The notes under the pieces: model-generated | The model's input: the letters and a program-made list of their open reading frames with translations, nothing else | Told to the model about the DNA's origin: nothing | Databases searched by the model: none | Program-made: the position numbers and the translations under genes | Shown: piece by piece, positions 59,153 through 64,000 of the stretch | How positions within the stretch are numbered: the stretch's first letter is position 1 | How the letters are laid out: each line of letters begins with the position of its first letter | Assembly: GCA_041392305.1 (NCBI GenBank) | Contig: JAWKMJ010000010.1 | Coordinates: forward strand, 62,001 to 126,000 | Origin: JAGQYP01 sp041392305 | GTDB taxonomy: Bacteria > Bacteroidota > Bacteroidia > Flavobacteriales_D > Crocinitomicaceae | Reading direction: 5' to 3' | DNA: 64,000 bases

Positions 59153-59701
59153 TTAATACTTTGGCTTCCAAGGAGTTTCTTTGGCGCCTAAATCTTGACT
59201 GATTTTCCTAGATAGAACAAAAAAGTAATCACTCAACCGATTCAAATATTGAATAAGAACTTCAGGAGTGGGTTCATTTTGTGCAAGCAAAACGCAAATT
59301 CTTTCAGCTCTGCGACAAACACATCTAGTTATATGACAAATCGACACGGAAGGGTGTCCTCCAGGTAAAATAAATGATCTCATTTCAGGTAATTGAGTAT
59401 CCATTGTATCGATCCATTCCTCTAAAGTTTCAACATCTTCCTTTTTGAATTCAGGTAATTCCATTTTACTTTTCTCAGGGTGACAAGCTAAGTGTGAACC
59501 CATGGTAAAAAGTCGATCCTGAATTTCGATCAATTGATTCACATATTGTTCCAAACCAATTTGATCTCTTAGTAATCCAATATGAGAATTGAGTTCGTCA
59601 ACTGTACCATAAGCCTCAATTCTTATTTCATGTTTTTTAACTCTTACTCCACCAATAAGTGAAGTCTCACCCAAATCACCTTTTTTAGTGTATATTTTCA
59701 T
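59153..59701 (-). CDS. Cob(I)alamin adenosyltransferase (PduO type)
   Basis: 182 residues. It transfers adenosine from ATP to cob(I)alamin to make coenzyme B12. The ATP-binding N-terminus is IYTKKGDLGETSLIGGVRVKK, the helical segment AYGTVDELNSHIGLLRDQ follows, and the C-terminal motif is CRRAERICVLL. Its presence implies use of adenosylcobalamin, for example by methylmalonyl-CoA mutase. It lies two bases after the TlpA-like gene on the same strand, with no obvious functional link. Confidence 0.93.
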   Translation of the reverse strand: MKIYTKKGDLGETSLIGGVRVKKHEIRIEAYGTVDELNSHIGLLRDQIGLEQYVNQLIEIQDRLFTMGSHLACHPEKSKMELPEFKKEDVETLEEWIDTMDTQLPEMRSFILPGGHPSVSICHITRCVCRRAERICVLLAQNEPTPEVLIQYLNRLSDYFFVLSRKISQDLGAKETPWKPKY

Positions 59702-59703
59702 TT

Positions 59704-60291
59704 TTATTCTTGAATTAATTTATCCAGAAGATCATGTACTTCTTTGGAATTCCAATCATGCGCTCCAAATTCTTTAACAACGATCTTACCTGATTTGTTT
59801 ATGATAAATGTAGTAGGAAATTTATTTGTTTGAAAGACCTCTGGTAGATTGACTATCGAGTGGAATGGAAGATTGTAACCCCTTTGATCCCTAAAGCTCG
59901 AAATTTTTTTTGGCCTCTCATTAGAGATGAGAAGAAACTTTACTTGATCTTTATACTTGTTGTAAAGCTCCTGAACCGATTTCATCTCAGCTACACAGGG
60001 TCCGCACCACGTTGCCCAAAAATTTAAAAATACTACATGTCCTTTGGTGATTTCAAATTTTACCCATTTCACTTCACGTATATCTAATGTTTCCCAGTCG
60101 TAAGTTTTTTCAGGGATTTCAATTGATTGCTCTTGAAGGGTTGGAGATCCTTGCCACAATCTAAACCAAAACACACTAAAAGCTTCTCTCCAGCTTGGGA
60201 TTAAAAGCGTGCAGATGATCAAAATCATTAGCGAATTAGTAATATACCAGCCTGGCTTCCTAGATTTTAAATAGTATTTAATCTTACTCAC
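59704..60291 (-). CDS. TlpA-like membrane-anchored thioredoxin
   Basis: 195 residues. One N-terminal helix (ITNSLMILIICTLLIPSW) anchors a periplasmic thioredoxin fold. The active site WATWCGPCVAEMKSV lies near residues 93-107, and the cis-proline is in FPTTFIINKSGK. This AhpC-TSA/TlpA type acts in disulfide reduction for cytochrome c assembly or general redox control. It is co-transcribed with the adenosyltransferase gene. Confidence 0.88.
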   Translation of the reverse strand: MSKIKYYLKSRKPGWYITNSLMILIICTLLIPSWREAFSVFWFRLWQGSPTLQEQSIEIPEKTYDWETLDIREVKWVKFEITKGHVVFLNFWATWCGPCVAEMKSVQELYNKYKDQVKFLLISNERPKKISSFRDQRGYNLPFHSIVNLPEVFQTNKFPTTFIINKSGKIVVKEFGAHDWNSKEVHDLLDKLIQE

Positions 60292-60665
60292 ATTTCATTT
60301 TTATTAATGCAAAAGTACATGATAGCTCTTTAATTTAAGGGTGATTTAGATCACTAAATTCACGAACTTTTTTTTGACGAATTATCCGTCAATATTTATT
60401 TGACTCCTATAAATGTGTAATTCCTTCATTTGTCTATGAAAATTAAGTTTTCGTCGCAATTCAATTTCACAAGAATTATTAACATTTTATTCTTAAAAGT
60501 CTTGTTATTCTTGGGATACAGCATAAAAAACACTTCAGTTATTAACATTTTGACCAAATTATTAACAAAACACCCTGTTTTCAGGTGGTTCAGCTTGACA
60601 CAGATATTTATTCATATATATTTGTCTCGTTCAAATATTTAATAACATTACTAAAACCAAAAACT
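60292..60665. promoter_or_regulatory. 374-base regulatory spacer upstream of the HU gene
   Basis: No convincing gene. It holds an inverted repeat TTGACG-N7-CGTCAA at 60374-60392, and direct copies of TTATTAACA at 60476-60484, 60539-60547 and 60559-60567; the first two copies extend to TTATTAACATTTT. They are candidate regulator sites upstream of the HU promoter at 60595-60624. A 70-codon open frame at 60430-60642 crosses the promoter and is not considered real. Confidence 0.45.
60595..60624 (+). promoter_or_regulatory. Housekeeping promoter of the HU gene
   Basis: TTG at 60595-60597 and TATATTTG at 60617-60624 are exactly 19 bases apart, a near-perfect Bacteroidota promoter. Transcription should begin near 60630, leaving a 35-base leader. 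Confidence 0.75.
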
Positions 60666-60938
60666 ATGAACAAAGCAGAATTAATCGACGCGATGGCAGC
60701 TGAGTCAGGATTGTCTAAAGCTGATTCTAAAAAAGCATTGGATGCATTCATCAATTCAACTTCAAAAGCTCTTAAAGGAAAAGATAGAGTTTCTTTAGTA
60801 GGATTTGGATCTTTCTCTGTTTCTAAAAGAGAAGCTAGAACTGGAAGAAACCCACAAACTGGGAAAACTATCCAAATTTCAGCTAAGAACGTTGTTAAGT
60901 TCAAGCCAGGTGCTGATTTATCTGATACTGTAAACTAA
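60666..60938 (+). CDS. hup: HU family DNA-binding protein
   Basis: 90 residues from the ATG at 60666; an upstream in-frame start would cross the promoter. MNKAELIDAMAAESGLSKAD is the family N-terminus. The beta-arm motif GFGSFSVSKREARTGRNPQTG contains the intercalating RNP tip, and the chain ends VKFKPGADLSDTVN. HU bends and compacts DNA as a dimer. It has a near-perfect promoter and a strong terminator, as expected for an abundant protein. Confidence 0.96.
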   Translation: MNKAELIDAMAAESGLSKADSKKALDAFINSTSKALKGKDRVSLVGFGSFSVSKREARTGRNPQTGKTIQISAKNVVKFKPGADLSDTVN

Positions 60939-60961
60939 GAATTACAGTTGAAAAAATTGAT

Positions 60962-60990
60962 AAGGCGACCCAAACGGTCGCCTTTTCTTT
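60962..60990 (+). terminator. Rho-independent terminator of the HU gene
   Basis: AAGGCGACC pairs perfectly with GGTCGCCTT around CAAAC, followed by TTTTCTTTT. Confidence 0.93.
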
Positions 60991-61004
60991 TAAATATTAG
61001 AGCC

Positions 61005-61676
61005 ATGGACAAGAAGGAATTACTTGCTAAGCTTAGAAACTTGATAACGGTTAATAAAAACGAACTTTTTGATGAAATTGTTGAAAAGAGGACTCGCCAT
61101 TTGACTTTGATTATTGAAAACATGTTCCAAGAGCAAAATGCTAGTGCTGTAATACGAACAGCTGAATGCTTGGGCCTTCAAGATGTACATATCATTGAAA
61201 ATAATAACAAATTAAAGATCAACAGGGATATAGCTTTGGGCAGTAGTAAATGGATGAGTATCCACCAATATTATCAAAATGAAAATAATACATTGGACTG
61301 TATCCAACATTTAAAAAAGCAAGGCTATACTATTGTTGCGACATCTCCTCATGAGAATGATCTCTCGATCAGCGAATTACCTGTAGATAGGAAAACTGCC
61401 TTGATGTTTGGTACAGAGTTAACAGGTTTGTCTAAGATAGCTTTAAAGGAAGCTGATGTTCATGTGAAGATTCCGATGTATGGTTTTACAGAAAGTTATA
61501 ATTTGTCCGTTTCCGCAGGAATTTGCATTTATGATTTTATTAATCGAATGAAAAAATCCAACATAGACTGGAGTCTTTCTGAAGATGAAAAGGTTGATAT
61601 TCTTTATGATTGGTGTAAGAAAACAATCAATCGAAGTGATCGAGTAATTGAGAATCTCTTAAAAGATTCAAAATAA
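61005..61676 (+). CDS. SpoU/TrmH family RNA 2'-O-methyltransferase
   Basis: 223 residues from the ATG at 61005. This knotted SPOUT enzyme methylates ribose 2'-OH with AdoMet. An N-terminal helical part is followed by VEKRTRHLTLIIENMFQEQNASAVIRTAE (seen in parts), LGSSKWMSI, MFGTELTGLSKIAL and the AdoMet-binding knot IPMYGFTESYNLSVSAGICIY. The similarity to TrmH (tRNA Gm18) is good, but rRNA targets cannot be excluded. It lies 15 bases past the HU terminator. Confidence 0.88.
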   Translation: MDKKELLAKLRNLITVNKNELFDEIVEKRTRHLTLIIENMFQEQNASAVIRTAECLGLQDVHIIENNNKLKINRDIALGSSKWMSIHQYYQNENNTLDCIQHLKKQGYTIVATSPHENDLSISELPVDRKTALMFGTELTGLSKIALKEADVHVKIPMYGFTESYNLSVSAGICIYDFINRMKKSNIDWSLSEDEKVDILYDWCKKTINRSDRVIENLLKDSK

Positions 61677-61738
61677 TTATCCATTTATTTAATTCCTAAC
61701 TAAAAAACTACGAATTTTGCACTCAATTATTTAAATAA

Positions 61739-63025
61739 ATGAGTGCATTAGGAAATCATATTTTAGTAGAATTCTCGGGTTGTGAGCCTGAGATTATGAA
61801 TGGCGTAAGTACAATTGAAAACGCTATGGTTGAGGCTGCCGAAAGTGCCGGAGCAACTGTTATTAACAGTACTTTTCACCATTTTTCTCCTTACGGAGTT
61901 TCTGGGGTTGTTGTAATTCAAGAAAGTCATCTTGCAATACACACTTGGCCGGAATACGGTTATGCTGCAGTTGATCTTTTTACATGCGGTGATCAAGTGG
62001 ATCCTTGGGTATCTTTCGACTTTTTGAAAGAAGCTTTTGGTGCTAAGAACTATAGTGCTTTGGAATTAAAAAGAGGTGCTTTGAAATTATTGGATCGATT
62101 AGATTTTGATATCAATTCTATTCGTTCTGAAGCCGTTGGAAGAGAGAATCCACAAAAATATACACGAAACGTTTGGTTTACAGATAAAGATGATGACCAA
62201 GGTTTATCGTTAAGATATACAGGGGATGTTTTGTTTGATCAGAAAACAGACTTTCAAAGAGTTAAAATTCTAGAGTCATACCGATATGGGAAGATGTTAG
62301 CATTAGATAACATGGTGATGACTACTGAAAAAGATGAGTTTCATTATCATGAAATGATTTCACATCCAGCGATATTTACTCATGGTAACATCAAAAATGT
62401 TCTTGTTATTGGTGGAGGAGATGGAGGAACTGTGAGAGAAATACTAAGACACGAAGGTGTTGAGAAAGTAACTATGGTTGAAATCGATGGGGCTGTTATT
62501 GAAGCATGTAAAAAACATTTACCTTCAATTGCAAGCGCATTTGGAAATGCTAAATTGGATCTCCACGTTGCTGATGGTATTGAATATGTTAAGAATGCAG
62601 CCAAAGGAAGCTATGATTTATTGATTGTTGATGGTTCAGATCCAGTTGGTCCGGCAGAAGGACTTTTCTCGACTGAATTCTATCAAAATTGCTATGATGC
62701 ATTGAACGACAACGGAATTCTTGTTGCACAAGGAGAATCACCTAAATTCAATGAAGGAGCATTCACCATGTTAAATTCTACTTTGAAAGGTATTTTTGGA
62801 AAAGAAAATGTACATACAAGTTTGTTTTATGTGCCAACTTATCCAACTGGAATGTGGAGTTTCCAATGGGGAGTGAAAGGGGGGCAAAATCCATTTGAAA
62901 TCAATGAAAAGGCAGAATCGATTGAGAATTTTGTTGATGCAAAAGGTTTGAAATACTACAACTTCCATATTCACAAGGCGAGTTTTGCTCTTCCAAACTT
63001 TGTGAAGAAAATGTTGAATGAATAA
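61739..63025 (+). CDS. speDE: Fused S-adenosylmethionine decarboxylase-spermidine synthase
   Basis: 428 residues. Residues ~1-125 are a class 1b AdoMet decarboxylase proenzyme. VVVIQESHLAIHTWPEYGYAAVDLFTCG (in parts) holds the Glu-Ser self-cleavage site that yields the pyruvoyl group, near residues 61-62. Residues ~145-428 are an aminopropyltransferase: YRYGKMLALDNMVMTTEKDEFHYHE, VLVIGGGDGGTVREILRH, DGSDPVGPAEGLFSTEFY and YVPTYPTGMWSFQWG. The fused enzyme makes decarboxylated AdoMet and uses it directly to aminopropylate an amine acceptor. Separate genes are the norm in enterobacteria. The next gene starts inside its stop codon (TAATG). Confidence 0.93.
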   Translation: MSALGNHILVEFSGCEPEIMNGVSTIENAMVEAAESAGATVINSTFHHFSPYGVSGVVVIQESHLAIHTWPEYGYAAVDLFTCGDQVDPWVSFDFLKEAFGAKNYSALELKRGALKLLDRLDFDINSIRSEAVGRENPQKYTRNVWFTDKDDDQGLSLRYTGDVLFDQKTDFQRVKILESYRYGKMLALDNMVMTTEKDEFHYHEMISHPAIFTHGNIKNVLVIGGGDGGTVREILRHEGVEKVTMVEIDGAVIEACKKHLPSIASAFGNAKLDLHVADGIEYVKNAAKGSYDLLIVDGSDPVGPAEGLFSTEFYQNCYDALNDNGILVAQGESPKFNEGAFTMLNSTLKGIFGKENVHTSLFYVPTYPTGMWSFQWGVKGGQNPFEINEKAESIENFVDAKGLKYYNFHIHKASFALPNFVKKMLNE

Positions 63026-64000
63026 TGAGCTTTGATCCAAATAATATTGGGTTAAGAAATGGAAATATTTTCGGCTTCCCCTATACTGAAGAGGAGGCCG
63101 AAATTTTTATTATACCCGTCGCTTTCGATGCCACTGCATCATTCGGTAAAGGAACATCCAAAGGTCCCGAAGCCATTTTAGAAGCATCAACGCAATTAGA
63201 TTTTTATAGCCACCACACAAAGAATGCCTGGCAAACAAAAGTTTTCATGACACCTATATCCAAAGAATTGGGAAAGGTAAATGATGATCTTGTTCAAAAA
63301 AGTCTGGAGTATTTCGATTTTCTTGAAAATGGAGGGCAACTGGAAACAAGCCCAGCTTTTCAAATTTTCGTAAAGGAAATGAATGAAGCGCAAACCCATT
63401 TGAAGGCTGGGTTGAAAGAAAAGGTTAAAAATCTCATTAAAGACGGAAAGAAATTCATTGTTTTAGGAGGTGAGCATTCCGTTCCACTTGGAGCAATGGA
63501 AGCTGTTTCTGAAATCTATTCTGACTTTGGAATTCTTCAAATCGATGCACATGCGGATTTAAGAGTGGCCTATGAAGGTTTTGACCAATCGCATGCTTCA
63601 ATCATGGATAATGCCTTAAAACTACCTTCCTTGTCGAAATTGGTGCAAGTTGGTATTCGAGATATCTGTGACGAAGAAGTCAATCGAATTAAATACGACG
63701 AGAGAATCGATACTTACTACGACTGGAATATTTCCAAATCAAAATTTACGGGTGGTAATTGGGACAAAATCACGGATGACATCATGCGCAGATTGCCTAA
63801 GAATGTGTATGTGAGTTTTGATATTGACGGGCTCAAGCCTGAATTATGTCCGAATACAGGGACTCCAGTTCCTGGTGGTTTAGAATTTAATGAAGCGACT
63901 TATTTGCTTCAGAAGCTAAAAGAATCGGGTAAAAACATTGTCGGGGCTGACCTTTGCGAGGTAGGAGGTCAAGATGCCAATTCCATTGATGCCAATGTTG
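63025..64000 (+). CDS. Agmatinase/arginase family ureohydrolase (C-terminus cut off by window edge)
   Basis: 325 codons are visible from the ATG at 63025, which overlaps the speDE stop by one base; the frame runs off the window. The binuclear manganese motifs are FIVLGGEHSVPLGA, ILQIDAHADLRVAYEG and YVSFDIDGLKPELCPNTGTPVPGGL. These fit the ureohydrolase superfamily (agmatinase, aminopropylagmatinase, arginase, formiminoglutamase). Coupling to speDE favours agmatinase or N1-aminopropylagmatine ureohydrolase in polyamine synthesis. The N-terminus is longer than in E. coli SpeB. Substrate is not decided by sequence alone. Confidence 0.85.
   Translation, partial: MSFDPNNIGLRNGNIFGFPYTEEEAEIFIIPVAFDATASFGKGTSKGPEAILEASTQLDFYSHHTKNAWQTKVFMTPISKELGKVNDDLVQKSLEYFDFLENGGQLETSPAFQIFVKEMNEAQTHLKAGLKEKVKNLIKDGKKFIVLGGEHSVPLGAMEAVSEIYSDFGILQIDAHADLRVAYEGFDQSHASIMDNALKLPSLSKLVQVGIRDICDEEVNRIKYDERIDTYYDWNISKSKFTGGNWDKITDDIMRRLPKNVYVSFDIDGLKPELCPNTGTPVPGGLEFNEATYLLQKLKESGKNIVGADLCEVGGQDANSIDANV

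Noticed and set aside
60430..60642. A 70-codon open frame in the HU upstream spacer.
   Set aside because: It runs over the near-perfect HU promoter, has no recognisable domain and is rich in Ile/Asn/Phe as expected from AT-rich non-coding DNA.
6670..61732. The 16-base string TTGCACTCAATTATTT occurs at 6670-6685 and at 61717-61732.
   Set aside because: About one chance pair of this length is expected in an AT-rich 64 kb window, and the surroundings share nothing else.

Overview
The window is a low-GC, gene-dense bacterial chromosome segment, most probably from a Bacteroidota member of the Flavobacteriales. Three things point there. Promoters have the Bacteroidota form (TTG, about 19-20 bases, TAnnTTTG or TAnnTTCG), best seen before ilvE and the HU gene. 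Families typical of that phylum are present: PorP/SprF of type IX secretion, DUF3078, DUF4920, a carboxypeptidase-regulatory TonB-dependent receptor, Lgt and SecA with extra insertions, and DUF721 next to recF. Several genes also seem to start with TTG. No prophage, insertion sequence, CRISPR array or defence island was seen, so this reads as core chromosome with lineage-specific envelope genes.

Layout. 1-2463 (minus): serine synthesis (serC, serA) followed by a cut-off DUF1015 gene. 2604-7740: lgt, an MscS channel, a YdcF-like protein, a metallophosphoesterase, a TonB C-terminal-domain protein and a rhomboid protease. 7838-10530: a three-gene operon of secreted protein, ECF sigma factor and membrane-anchored putative anti-sigma factor. 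10715-15494: fabI, a GIDE-domain membrane protein, recQ and ilvE. 15600-19846: a secreted YD-like protein, two membrane proteins and a fatty acid desaturase. 20011-20733: a structured RNA resembling 6S RNA, then a small single-stranded DNA-binding protein. 20910-29622: a 1797-residue secreted repeat protein, apbE, DUF3078, a PKD lipoprotein and a small secreted protein. 29760-36987: tRNA-Pro, an outer-membrane receptor, yjbQ, porP/sprF, hbd, a di-heme peroxidase, DUF4920 and a CxxCH lipoprotein. 37065-44298: a 47-residue Cys-rich protein, elbB, recF, DUF721/dciA, a cysteine desulfurase, glmM, yceI, ribH, a TPR protein and trxA. 44297-55157: yqgE, a 1040-residue ABC transporter with two secreted partners, hemB, sucD, mazG, mtaB, a zinc-ribbon protein and a LysM/M23 peptidase. 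55279-64000: secA, DUF2795, a PduO-type adenosyltransferase, a TlpA-like thioredoxin, HU, a SpoU methyltransferase, a SpeD-SpeE fusion and a cut-off ureohydrolase.

The strongest connection within the window is regulatory. The ECF operon and the giant repeat-protein gene lie 13 kb apart but share the two-part element TGAACTTTT-N12-TGTACAGTTGTGCA with identical spacing, placed just before their start codons. Its GAAC-N17-GTAC geometry looks like an ECF promoter. The simplest reading is that the sigma factor controls its own operon and the giant secreted protein, making a small envelope regulon. The other observations worth checking are the 6S-like RNA, the tandem 54-residue repeats in the giant protein, the Cys-rich small gene, and the SpeDE fusion coupled to a ureohydrolase. 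No clearly new multi-gene system (defence, mobile or biosynthetic) was found.
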